Assembly: GCA_016206635.1 (NCBI GenBank)
Contig: JACQRF010000138.1
Coordinates: 1-7,571 of the forward strand
Direction of reading: 5' to 3'
Length of the DNA: 7,571 nucleotides
DNA from: Candidatus Omnitrophota bacterium
GTDB lineage: Bacteria > Omnitrophota > Gorgyraeia > 1-14-0-20-64-10 > JACQQZ01
This document shows positions 1 to 6,602 of this stretch, one piece after another. The notes under the pieces were generated by a model. That model had not been told where the DNA came from. It ran no database searches and saw nothing but the letters and a program-made list of their open reading frames with translations. Numbering within the stretch: position 1 is the stretch's first letter; the number at the start of each line of letters is the position of its first letter. Made by a program: the position numbers and the translations under genes.

Positions 1-283
1 GCCCTACGCCATAGAGCGCCCGCCGCCAGAGCTTCTCCCCGGTGGTGTCGCCGCCGTAGCCCAAGTGCAGGGCCGCGACGTAGGCGGGGACCAACAGGAG
101 ATGCCAGGCGGTCCAGCCGCCTTGGACGGCGGCCAGGACGTTAAGCCCGATCCCGAGCAGGCCGCCGCCGACGAATCGGCGCAGTACCTTGTATCGGCGG
201 CCGCCCAGCCAGTAGCAAGTGGCGAAGCTGGCGACCAGCAGCCACTTGGCCGTGCTCAGCCACCCCAGCGCGTACTCGCTCAT
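1..283 (-). CDS. Small membrane protein of unknown function (cut by left window edge)
   Basis: The frame opens at ATG 283, which overlaps the upstream stop as ATGA and has GGAG 8 nt before it. It stays open for 94 codons to the left edge. The protein begins MSEYALGWLSTAKWLLVASF. Hydrophobic segments lie at about 6-27, 37-54 and 60-77, separated by the basic stretch GGRRYKVLRRF (27-37). It continues into a polar stretch (GGDTTGEKLWRR) near the edge. Two or three transmembrane helices are likely, with the basic loop probably cytoplasmic. Short membrane proteins with a GGRxxKxxRRF-like loop occur among tail-end genes of phages, but I know no proven function for them. A holin-like lysis role or superinfection exclusion would fit the position; both are guesses. 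The reading frame is supported by its coupling and by protein-like composition. Confidence 0.68.
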   Translation of the reverse strand, partial: MSEYALGWLSTAKWLLVASFATCYWLGGRRYKVLRRFVGGGLLGIGLNVLAAVQGGWTAWHLLLVPAYVAALHLGYGGDTTGEKLWRRALYGVG

Positions 284-621
284 GGGGCCGGCTCCATGGC
301 CGGTTCCTCCGGCAGGACCTCCGACAAGGAGGGATGCACGACTCTGATTTCATCGTCCGTCCAGCCGGCGGCCCGGAGTCTGGTGACGACCGACTCCTTG
401 AGGTGCCGGCGGCGGCGATTCTCCGGGAGGTCCCGGTTCGCCTGATTCAGCGCGGCCTCCCGATCCATCCAGGCCGGCGATGGCGCCTCCAGGACGCGGC
501 GGCAAATCCCGTTCCGCTGGCGGTGGCACGTCCATGTCCCCCACTGGTCGGTCTCCGCGATGGTCTCTTCAACCTCCAGCGGCGTTCCCTTATACGGATC
601 GTCCATCATGGCTTTCCTCAT
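280..621 (-). CDS. Small protein of unknown function downstream of the fibre gene
   Basis: I do not recognise a family. The product is 113 residues from ATG 621, or 108-109 residues if translation begins at 606 or 609, which the local AGGA favours. It is soluble and charged, with no signal peptide or membrane segment. An N-terminal half (about 10-45) of likely beta strands has two cysteines (32 and 40, in TCHRQRNGICRR). A helix (DREAALNQANRDL, 53-65) and a very basic patch (NRRRRHLK, 68-75) follow, then a helical stretch VVTRLRAAGWTDDEIRVVHP (78-97) and an acidic, proline-rich end. It is coupled to its neighbours by ATGA overlaps on both sides, so it belongs to the tail transcript. A fibre chaperone or a small structural or host-interaction protein are possible, but nothing in the sequence selects among them. 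Confidence 0.7.
   Translation of the reverse strand: MRKAMMDDPYKGTPLEVEETIAETDQWGTWTCHRQRNGICRRVLEAPSPAWMDREAALNQANRDLPENRRRRHLKESVVTRLRAAGWTDDEIRVVHPSLSEVLPEEPAMEPAP
615..618 (-). promoter_or_regulatory. Shine-Dalgarno AGGA that may move the next gene's start inward
   Basis: The minus strand reads ATGAGGAAAGCCATGATGG from 621. AGGA at 618-615 begins on the last base of the fibre stop codon. It sits 5 nt before an in-frame ATG at 609 and 8 nt before another at 606. The outer ATG at 621 has no ribosome binding site in front of it. The sequence therefore favours 606 or 609 as the true start, unless coupling through the ATGA overlap is enough to use 621. Confidence 0.5.
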
Positions 622-1832
622 GCTTGCTTGAGCCGATACAGTGTGACGATCCCGGTGAACCCGTTGGTCGGGAACACCACGTCGAGCTGGGTAATGTTGT
701 CCGCATTGGCCCGGAACTGCCCCATCCCTGTCAGGTGGAAGAGACTGCTGAACCCGCTCTTGCGTACGAACCCGCCCAGCAGCGTGGCCATGCGGAACAT
801 CTTGTCCCCGGCATCCGAGTTGGTGTACAGCTCCCCCTGGGCGGAGATCCAGGCCTCGACGTGGAGATCATACCGGCCGGATCCCTGATTATGCCCGAAC
901 CCCAGGACAGCGTCCGTCCCGCTGTTGGAGGGGACGATGGTGCCATGTCCGTCGTACCGCCAGTTCTCGCCGGCCGTCCGGCCGTTGAGCCGGACCTTCG
1001 TGTCGCCGGCGTCCCTGACCTCCCCCTCGATGACCACCATGTAGACGTCGTCGGCGTCACCGTTCAACCCGGTGAAGCTGATGGTCGTCACGATCGAGCC
1101 GGTCTGCCGGGCGATCAGCTCCAAGACGCTGCTGACCGAGGCCCCCACCACGCTTGTGCCGCTGCGCTTGAGGAGCTGGCCATCGGCGACAGCGCCTAAG
1201 AGCAGCGTCGTCCCACCGGACTCCCGCAGCCGCTTGACGATGGCCTCCAGAAGATCGGTCGCGGTGAACGCGTCCGACCCGCCGGTCGCGTGCGTGGCCT
1301 CGTGGGGTCCGCCGCCACTCCCCGCTGACATCCACGGGCGCACATCCCGGTAGAGGTAGCCCTCGGCCGGGTTGGCTCCGCTATCCTCGAAGTTGATGAT
1401 CTTGGTCATCCCGACCTTCAGGTACACCTCGCAGAGGGGGAGGTTGCCGGCGAGGTTCGGGTAGGTCGGCGGCACCGGCGAGGCGGCCTCGGTCCCCTGC
1501 TGAATGGCCAGGGTGCCTGACGAATTCAGGTACAGCAGGTCAATGCGCGGGTTGGTTGTTGGTGCCGTGAACGTCGGCGAGTCGCCACCAGCGAACGCGG
1601 ACTGGGCGCTGTTGTAGTAGACCTGCCGGAAGAAGCTCTCGACGGTGGCGGCTGCCACGTTGATGGCCATGCCAGCCGGCGACTTGGCGCGAGGCCGCAG
1701 GACCGCGACGTCCCCCTGGAAAAGGGCGCTGCCGACGTTGCGGTGGTCGCTGGCGACAAAGCCGTCGGCGTCGGCGGGCTTCGCCGTCTCCGCCACCGTC
1801 TGGGACTGCGCCGGGAAGGTCGCTTTGGCCAT
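618..1832 (-). CDS. Tail fibre / receptor-binding protein
   Basis: This 404-residue protein looks like a phage fibre built from an attachment head, a shaft and a receptor-binding tip. Residues 1-165 form a beta-rich N-terminal module of a type common in phage fibres: SPTFTAPTTNPRIDLLYLNS (85-104), then SPVPPTYPNLAGNLPLCEVY (118-137) and a YLYRDVRPW end. A glycine-rich hinge (169-175) leads to HEATHATGGSDAFTATDLLE (177-196) and a short helix. GAVADGQLLKRSGTSVVGAS (213-232) is a motif seen before trimeric tips. Residues 245-404 look like a jelly-roll domain, opening with ISFTGLNGDADDVYMVVIEG (251-270). The start lies 3 nt after the J-like stop, with a weak AAGGGG ribosome binding site about 9 nt upstream. 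The stop overlaps the next start as ATGA. No enzymatic motif is visible. The fibre role is inferred from composition and position; the ligand is unknown. Confidence 0.75.
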   Translation of the reverse strand: MAKATFPAQSQTVAETAKPADADGFVASDHRNVGSALFQGDVAVLRPRAKSPAGMAINVAAATVESFFRQVYYNSAQSAFAGGDSPTFTAPTTNPRIDLLYLNSSGTLAIQQGTEAASPVPPTYPNLAGNLPLCEVYLKVGMTKIINFEDSGANPAEGYLYRDVRPWMSAGSGGGPHEATHATGGSDAFTATDLLEAIVKRLRESGGTTLLLGAVADGQLLKRSGTSVVGASVSSVLELIARQTGSIVTTISFTGLNGDADDVYMVVIEGEVRDAGDTKVRLNGRTAGENWRYDGHGTIVPSNSGTDAVLGFGHNQGSGRYDLHVEAWISAQGELYTNSDAGDKMFRMATLLGGFVRKSGFSSLFHLTGMGQFRANADNITQLDVVFPTNGFTGIVTLYRLKQA

Positions 1833-1835
1833 GGG

Positions 1836-4691
1836 TCAGTACCCCTTTGCGTACCAGTCCACCGTGCCAGTCACGTAGGTCAGGGTGGACGGATCCTTGA
1901 GCTTCACCTGGAAGGATGTCTTGGTCTTGCTGCCGCTGACGATCTCCGGGATTAAGGAACTGCCGACCGAGGCCACGACGATGGCGATCAGGCCCGGGCT
2001 CGCGTTGAACGCCACCGGGAACGCCACCGTGGCCCCGCCTGCCGGGACGCTCACTCCGGCTCCGGACTGGATCAGGTCGTCGGCGTCGAAGACCGCCTCG
2101 AAATCGTAGATCTCCACGTCGTAGCTGCTGTTGGTGGTGGAGAAGGTCAGGCGGAACTGGAAGTACCGGCCGCTGTACTGCCCGGGCGAGAAGTTCTGGT
2201 ACGCGCTCCAGGCCATGTTATCGTTGGAGGTCCGGATCTCGATGAGCAACGACCCGCCCGCGACATTGGCCACCTTCAGGTTCACGGTGACCTGGATGTT
2301 CATCACCGCTCCGATGTCGATGACCCGCGAGAGATAGGCGCCGGCCAGGGAAGCGATGGGCGTGTTGAGTTTGTCCCCAGCGCTTTGGGCCTGGGCCCAC
2401 GTGCCGGTTTTGGTGGCCCACCGGGTGGCGCTCCTGAGACCGAGGGCCTGGCGATAGTACGCGCTGCTGTAGGACGTGGTGTACTTGACCATCGCTTCGC
2501 CGCTGAGCGCGCCGCCGGCCCCCTCGGCGAACTCGTTGTACGTCAGCACGACGTTGGCAGCCGGGACCGCAGTGATGGTCAGCGACGCGCTCGCGGCGGT
2601 CTGCGAGTAGTTCCCGGCGGTATCGATCGCTTTGATCCAGTAGGTCTTGGTGCCGGCCGAGAAAGCGAACAGGTCGTAGCTGGTCGTGGCGATCTTCGTG
2701 GCGATGACGACCCCGACGTTCCAGGAGGAGCCCTCCCGGATCTCGTAGCCCCAGATGTCGGCATCGGGGGGCTCGATCCAGCTGAAGTGGATGTGGTCGT
2801 TGGCGAAGGCGACGGCGAAGCCGGTGACGTCGGACGGGAACGTATTCTTGCCGACCGTGGTGATGGCGGCAGTGACGCCCGCGGAGCGCATCCCGGCGGC
2901 CGAGATCGTGACGACCTTCACGACGTAGGCGCTGCCAACCTTCGCCCCGGGCAGCAGGACCTTGCTGGTGCCGCGCTCGACGCTCGTTTGGACTTTGGAC
3001 GCCCCGCCGTCTTCGCTCCAGGAGATCTCGTAGCCCCGGACGAACGCGGGATCCGGCGGCTCGGTCCACTGCGCCAGGATCCGGTCCACGAACACGCCGT
3101 CCTTCTGGAGCAGCCCGTCCTCGGTGAGGGTCAGGCCGCTCACGCTGGCGGGGACGTCGAACGGGGAGGTGGGCGTGCCGTACGAGAAGTTCTGGATGCC
3201 GGTGTCGACCTGGTCGTTGTAGAGCGAGCTGTTGAACTCCCGGGCGACGAACGTGCGCTCCCCGATCTGGTCATCGCTGATCTGCATGATCCGGAACGGC
3301 TTGGCCGTCCAGCCCGGCGTCGAGTGGGTCAAGGTCACGATGTCGCCGACCTCCAGGTGGATCGTGTCGTGGCCGCCCTGCCAGGTGGCGAGGATCCCCT
3401 CGAAACGGGACTGGTTGAGGAGCAGGGTCGCCAGGCGCAGGGCCTGCGGCTGGCGGGTGACCCCGATCGCCTGCGTCTCGAGGGGCACGACGTTCTCCAG
3501 GAGGAGCGCCTCGCGCAGCGACTGGTCGATGGCGTCGTTGACGATCACATCGATCTTGGCCCAGTTCTGCGCCGGGTCCACGTAGCGGACCACAACTTTG
3601 TTGGGCCGCTCGTCCTGCGGCGCCAGCCGGTAGGTCAGCGAGTCCTTGACGATGGTGTCTTCCATGAAGGCGTGCTGGGTCGTCTCGTTCAGGCCCAGAA
3701 GCCTGAGTTTGATCTTGCCGCCGGAGAAGACGAAGTACCCGTTGCACGCCAGCAGCATGTCGCGCAGGATGTCCAGGTGGGGCCGCCGGCTGTCGATGGC
3801 GAGGTCCAGCTGGTAGCGCTTGTGCGTGCCGCCGACCCCGTTGTCCACGAGCCCGTTGCAATGGTCGTAGGCCGCCCCGAACGAGGCGTGGTCGAGGAGC
3901 GAGGCGTCCAGCCCCACGCCGTAGCGCTTGGCCAGCAGGTAGTCCCTGAGGCAGGCGGCGGGGTTGTCCGACCAGCTCCGCGTGGTCGTCCACGCCGTGC
4001 CGGTCCAGGTTTCCACCTTCAACCCCTTGACGTCGGCCGTCATGACTGCCTTGCCCTGGAGCTTCTCGGAGGCCGTGAGCGTCGAGGCGATGTAGGCGAC
4101 GTACCGCAGCGACGGCACGGAGTTGGGACCGGTCGCGGGCGCCCGGGCATCGACCCCCTGCGCCGCGGTGCCGGTGTAGACGGCGTAGCTCACCCCGGAG
4201 AGGGTGGCCGGGTCCTGGTCGTTGAACCGGACGCTGGTGATCGACTCGATCTCCCCTTCGCCGATCGCCACGATCTGCTTGATGGTCTCGCCGGGATCGG
4301 TCTGCCAGATGATGTTGCCGCCGTAGCGCACGGTGCCGTAGATGGCCGGCAACGGGATCTCGTTGGAGACGGTGTTATCGAGGGGGCCGAACGAGTAGCG
4401 AGGGGATTCGGCGGTCTCCCCCTCGCCCCCGAAGGTCGGCACGTCGACGCTCGGCGGTTGCAGGCCGCCGCCCAGGAAGGCCCCGAGGGTGCCGCCGATC
4501 AAAGCCCCGACGACCGCGGCCGTCGCCACCGTGATGCCGGTCACCACGGCGCCGACGCCCGCGCCGACGGCCGCCCCGATCGCCGCGCCGATGATCAGGG
4601 GAATGGCGGGCCCGTGGATCGCCTCGGGATCCGGGCGGCCGGTCGCCAGGAACTGCTCCAGGCGCGGCGGCTCGTGGGGCCTACGCGGCAT
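1836..4691 (-). CDS. J-like tail tip / host-specificity protein with FN3-like domains
   Basis: This 951-residue protein should form the tip of the tail and contact the host surface. Residues 28-76 are a glycine/alanine-rich hydrophobic segment with repeated GxxxG/AxxxG spacing. Next comes a motif known from the end of lambda gpI-type proteins (SFGPLDNTVSNEIPLPAIYG, 100-119). The tail-tip core follows: SWSDNPAACLRDYLLAKRYG (239-258) and the Phage-tail_3-like region to about 500. Two FN3-like domains lie at about 513-612 and 617-708; each carries a W-x-EPPD-A pattern followed by GYEI. A discoidin-like beta domain spans about 775-870 (IEIRTSNDNMAWSAYQNF, RYFQFRL), and a last beta domain ends in GTVDWYAKGY. 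Start chosen: ATG 4691, an 11-nt overlap with the peptidase gene; an in-frame ATG at 4718 would overlap 38 nt and also lacks a ribosome binding site. Gene transfer agent g15 is larger and has a TIM-barrel not seen here. Confidence 0.88.
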   Translation of the reverse strand: MPRRPHEPPRLEQFLATGRPDPEAIHGPAIPLIIGAAIGAAVGAGVGAVVTGITVATAAVVGALIGGTLGAFLGGGLQPPSVDVPTFGGEGETAESPRYSFGPLDNTVSNEIPLPAIYGTVRYGGNIIWQTDPGETIKQIVAIGEGEIESITSVRFNDQDPATLSGVSYAVYTGTAAQGVDARAPATGPNSVPSLRYVAYIASTLTASEKLQGKAVMTADVKGLKVETWTGTAWTTTRSWSDNPAACLRDYLLAKRYGVGLDASLLDHASFGAAYDHCNGLVDNGVGGTHKRYQLDLAIDSRRPHLDILRDMLLACNGYFVFSGGKIKLRLLGLNETTQHAFMEDTIVKDSLTYRLAPQDERPNKVVVRYVDPAQNWAKIDVIVNDAIDQSLREALLLENVVPLETQAIGVTRQPQALRLATLLLNQSRFEGILATWQGGHDTIHLEVGDIVTLTHSTPGWTAKPFRIMQISDDQIGERTFVAREFNSSLYNDQVDTGIQNFSYGTPTSPFDVPASVSGLTLTEDGLLQKDGVFVDRILAQWTEPPDPAFVRGYEISWSEDGGASKVQTSVERGTSKVLLPGAKVGSAYVVKVVTISAAGMRSAGVTAAITTVGKNTFPSDVTGFAVAFANDHIHFSWIEPPDADIWGYEIREGSSWNVGVVIATKIATTSYDLFAFSAGTKTYWIKAIDTAGNYSQTAASASLTITAVPAANVVLTYNEFAEGAGGALSGEAMVKYTTSYSSAYYRQALGLRSATRWATKTGTWAQAQSAGDKLNTPIASLAGAYLSRVIDIGAVMNIQVTVNLKVANVAGGSLLIEIRTSNDNMAWSAYQNFSPGQYSGRYFQFRLTFSTTNSSYDVEIYDFEAVFDADDLIQSGAGVSVPAGGATVAFPVAFNASPGLIAIVVASVGSSLIPEIVSGSKTKTSFQVKLKDPSTLTYVTGTVDWYAKGY

Positions 4692-5160
4692 GGGGTTTGA
4701 CCAGCTGCTTCTGCGCATCGAAGGCGGGGCGGATCGCCCCGACGAAGTACCGGAGGTTCTGCACCGTGAACATCCCGACCCGCGACCCGAACTCGCGGGT
4801 GCTTACCAGGAAATGGCCAGGGTCGATGACGACCCCGATCGAGTCCACGCGCCGGGCATCCTGGTCGAGGTCATCGCTGTGGTTGAGGATCATCACGACG
4901 TCGCGGGGCTGCACCTGCCGGAAATCCACGAACTCGCCGTACTCCAGGAGCGCCTTGAGGTACCGCTGGGGATCCTCGTCGCTCCAGGCCTCGGTGTAGG
5001 GTTCTGAGCCGGCTGGCCCAAGGTCGTACCCATGCTCCCTGAACCAGAGCAGGACCAGGCCGATGCAGTCGCAGCCCTCGAACCCGCGGCCCCGCGGGAC
5101 GTACGGGATCCCGAGGAACTGTGGGTCCACCAGCCGATTCGGATCGTGTAGGCCGCTCAT
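4681..5160 (-). CDS. NlpC/P60-type tail peptidase, probable loss of the usual catalytic His
   Basis: The product is 159 residues, close to gene transfer agent gp14 and to the NlpC/P60 domain of lambda gpK. These phage proteins are cell-wall endopeptidases or assembly factors at the tail tip. The N-terminus has the typical phage pattern: FLGIPYVPRGRGFEGCDCIG at 15-34, with the nucleophile candidate Cys32 in the DC-x-GL motif. A VQPRDVVMIL strand at 83-92 precedes the next strand, DSIGVVIDPGHFLVS (106-120). In active members this strand normally begins His-Val-Gly; here Ser107 occupies the His position. The only other histidines nearby are His94 and His116. Start chosen: ATG 5160, overlapping the upstream stop as ATGA. 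The open frame extends further upstream, but into the hub gene. The fold and position are well supported; enzymatic activity is uncertain. Confidence 0.83.
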   Translation of the reverse strand: MSGLHDPNRLVDPQFLGIPYVPRGRGFEGCDCIGLVLLWFREHGYDLGPAGSEPYTEAWSDEDPQRYLKALLEYGEFVDFRQVQPRDVVMILNHSDDLDQDARRVDSIGVVIDPGHFLVSTREFGSRVGMFTVQNLRYFVGAIRPAFDAQKQLVKPHAA

Positions 5161-6035
5161 CCCTTGTAGACCAGCTCCATCGGGATCGAGGGGAAGCCCC
5201 CGAAGTTTTGCGTGTTGGCGAAGCGATCCCGGCAGTCCTCGAAGGAGAGGTCGCAGTCCCGCTCGAGGTCGTAGGCGTCCCCGGCGGCGGGGGCGGCCGG
5301 CAACGCCACGTCCACGGTGAACGAGCCGACGGCCGAGGCGACGACGCGCCGCTTCTGCCCCACGTTGGCCGCGGTCCCGCCCGTGAAGGTGGCGATCCCG
5401 ATCTTCCAGTAGTTGGCTGCCTCGGCGCGGGCTGCGTCCTGGATCACCGTCGGGGTCGAGCCCGAATCCACCGTCTGGGCCGTCCGTGTGTCCTTGAGGG
5501 TCGCGGCCGCGATCCCGTTGGCGCAGCCGGAGTCCGGCGGGGCCACGGCAAAGCGCCAGTTGCACCGGAGCTGGTACATCCGGCGCGGCCCCAGGCGCGC
5601 GAGGAACCCGAGGCGGCTGACCGCCTCGATCTGGGCCCGGGTGTTGCCGATGAGCGGCCGGTCCATCACGCCGTCAAACACCGGCTGGTAGTAGGTCGGG
5701 GCGGAGAGCAGGTTCGTGAAGACCCGCCGGATGACCAGCCGCCGGCCCCGGAACTCGTTGTTGGCGATGTAACTCGACATCGCCTTGGTCACGTTGTCGA
5801 CGGCGATGCGGATCGCGTCGGCCCGCATGTCGAGGTTGGTGTCGGCTCCCTCGCGGGCGATCGGGATGGCCGTGTAGGTCGCCGCGGCGCCGGTCAGGTC
5901 GTAGAAGCTGACGTCCCTCGTGTAGCTGGTGAACTTGAGGGTCTGCGTGTCCAGGATAAAGTCGAACAGCTCGGCCACCTCGACCTGTGGCTTCCCTTTC
6001 TCCGTGACGAGCGCCGCCGGCAGGGCGTAGGCCAT
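5157..6035 (-). CDS. DUF2163 / BR0599-type tail hub protein with four-cysteine set (lambda gpL-like)
   Basis: The product is 292 residues, a normal length for the DUF2163 family (GTA gp13, functional counterpart of lambda gpL). It forms the hub at the tail tip between the distal tail ring and the J-like protein. The N-terminal half (about 1-150) is the DUF2163 domain, with ELFDFILDTQTLKFTSYTRD early and FDGVMDRPLIGNTRAQIE near 120-137. The C-terminal half is the BR0599-type domain, ending in CRDRFANTQNFGGFPSIP (268-285). It holds exactly four cysteines: Cys158, Cys171, Cys261 and Cys268. Lambda gpL is known to bind a [4Fe-4S] cluster through four cysteines, and a cluster here is inferred by analogy. 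The start at 6035 is set by a consensus AGGAGG. The stop overlaps the next gene as ATGA. Confidence 0.9.
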   Translation of the reverse strand: MAYALPAALVTEKGKPQVEVAELFDFILDTQTLKFTSYTRDVSFYDLTGAAATYTAIPIAREGADTNLDMRADAIRIAVDNVTKAMSSYIANNEFRGRRLVIRRVFTNLLSAPTYYQPVFDGVMDRPLIGNTRAQIEAVSRLGFLARLGPRRMYQLRCNWRFAVAPPDSGCANGIAAATLKDTRTAQTVDSGSTPTVIQDAARAEAANYWKIGIATFTGGTAANVGQKRRVVASAVGSFTVDVALPAAPAAGDAYDLERDCDLSFEDCRDRFANTQNFGGFPSIPMELVYKG

Positions 6036-6601
6036 CAGAGGCGGACCTCCTGAAGCTTCGTTTCCACGTCGTGGAGGTTGAACGACGTCAGCTGCCGGAC
6101 GAGCAGGTCGTCCGTGAACCGCACCACGTAGTAGAACTTGTAGTCGCCGGCGACGGCCGCCCCGCTGGCCGGGGCGACGGCGAACGTGACCTTGGCCTGG
6201 AGGTTCACGTTGTCATTGGAGAGGGCCGCCGAGACCGGCGTCCCGTTGACCCGCATCGTGAAGGCGCCGGCCGCCGCCTGGACGGGGTACCTGGCCAGGG
6301 TGAACACTGTTTGAGCGCCGGTGCCCATCCCGATCGCCTCGTTGGTCGCCTGGTCATCGGACGGGTCGTCGAACCAGAAGTAATCGTAGGCCCCCTTGCG
6401 GGCTTTGAAGAACGCCCGGAGCGCGGCGATGTCAGCGCTGCTGACGAACCGTTTGCGGACGAGGAACTGCGCCAGCCCCGCCGACCACAGGGCCCGGCGC
6501 TGCTCCTTGCCGGATTCAAACTCGGAGACGAGGGTTCGGAACCGGTCGCCGGGCTCATAGACGAAGTCCGGGGTCAGCGGGAACACGTCGCCGGCCCCCA
6601 T
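6035..6601 (-). CDS. DUF2460 family distal tail protein (GTA gp12-like, lambda M position)
   Basis: The product is 188 residues, a usual length for DUF2460 (TIGR02217-type) phage proteins. In Rhodobacter-type gene transfer agents this family forms the distal tail ring joining the tail tube to the hub. Family features seen here are an N-terminal beta region with FRTLVSEFESGKEQRRALW at about 21-39, the AALRAFFKARKGAYDYFWF segment ending in DDP at about 59-80, the GTGAQTVFTLARYP hairpin at 93-106, and VTFAVAPASGAAVAGDY followed by VRFTDD at about 138-165. The start ATG at 6601 follows the tape measure stop by one base. The stop overlaps the next start by one base (TGATG). Position between the tape measure and DUF2163 genes agrees with the assignment. 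No catalytic residues are expected, since the protein is structural. Confidence 0.87.
   Translation of the reverse strand: MGAGDVFPLTPDFVYEPGDRFRTLVSEFESGKEQRRALWSAGLAQFLVRKRFVSSADIAALRAFFKARKGAYDYFWFDDPSDDQATNEAIGMGTGAQTVFTLARYPVQAAAGAFTMRVNGTPVSAALSNDNVNLQAKVTFAVAPASGAAVAGDYKFYYVVRFTDDLLVRQLTSFNLHDVETKLQEVRL
6046..6051 (-). promoter_or_regulatory. Strong Shine-Dalgarno AGGAGG for the DUF2163 hub gene
   Basis: The minus strand reads AGGAGG ten bases before the ATG at 6035, inside the last codons of the DUF2460 gene. It is the only full-consensus ribosome binding site found in the window. The other starts appear to rely mainly on coupling from the upstream stop codon. It fixes the start of the DUF2163 gene and suggests this gene is also initiated independently, perhaps for dosage. 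Confidence 0.75.
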
Positions 6602-6602
6602 G

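Noticed and set aside
161..170. Short GCC-GCC-GCC repeat
   Set aside because: It encodes Gly-Gly-Gly in the membrane protein and is expected by codon bias; it is too short to be a meaningful repeat.
480..1199. A 239-codon plus-strand open frame across the fibre gene and part of the next gene
   Set aside because: It is codon-aligned antisense to the fibre gene, crosses a gene boundary, and has no recognisable protein features.
1833..1835. A promoter or terminator between the J-like and fibre genes
   Set aside because: The gap is only 3 nt and no hairpin with a T-run or promoter-like sequence was seen. The junction fits a continuous message.
2218..3069. A 283-codon minus-strand frame within the J-like gene
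   Set aside because: It is an out-of-frame shadow rich in Arg, Gly and His. The overlapping J-like frame has clear FN3-like domains across the same bases.
2385..4700. A 771-codon open frame on the plus strand, antisense to the J-like gene
   Set aside because: Its codons are exactly aligned with those of the J-like gene, so it would be interrupted only by sense TTA, CTA or TCA codons, which this high-GC gene avoids. The translation is rich in Gly, Arg, Asp and Val without domain-like patterns.
5161..5565. Upstream extension of the peptidase frame into the hub gene
   Set aside because: The extension is Arg/Gly-rich and lies wholly within the coding frame of the hub protein. The ATGA overlap at 5160 gives a natural start.
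5121..6053. A 310-codon plus-strand open frame antisense to the hub gene
   Set aside because: It has the same codon-aligned antisense arrangement and low-information composition. The minus-strand hub protein explains the region fully.
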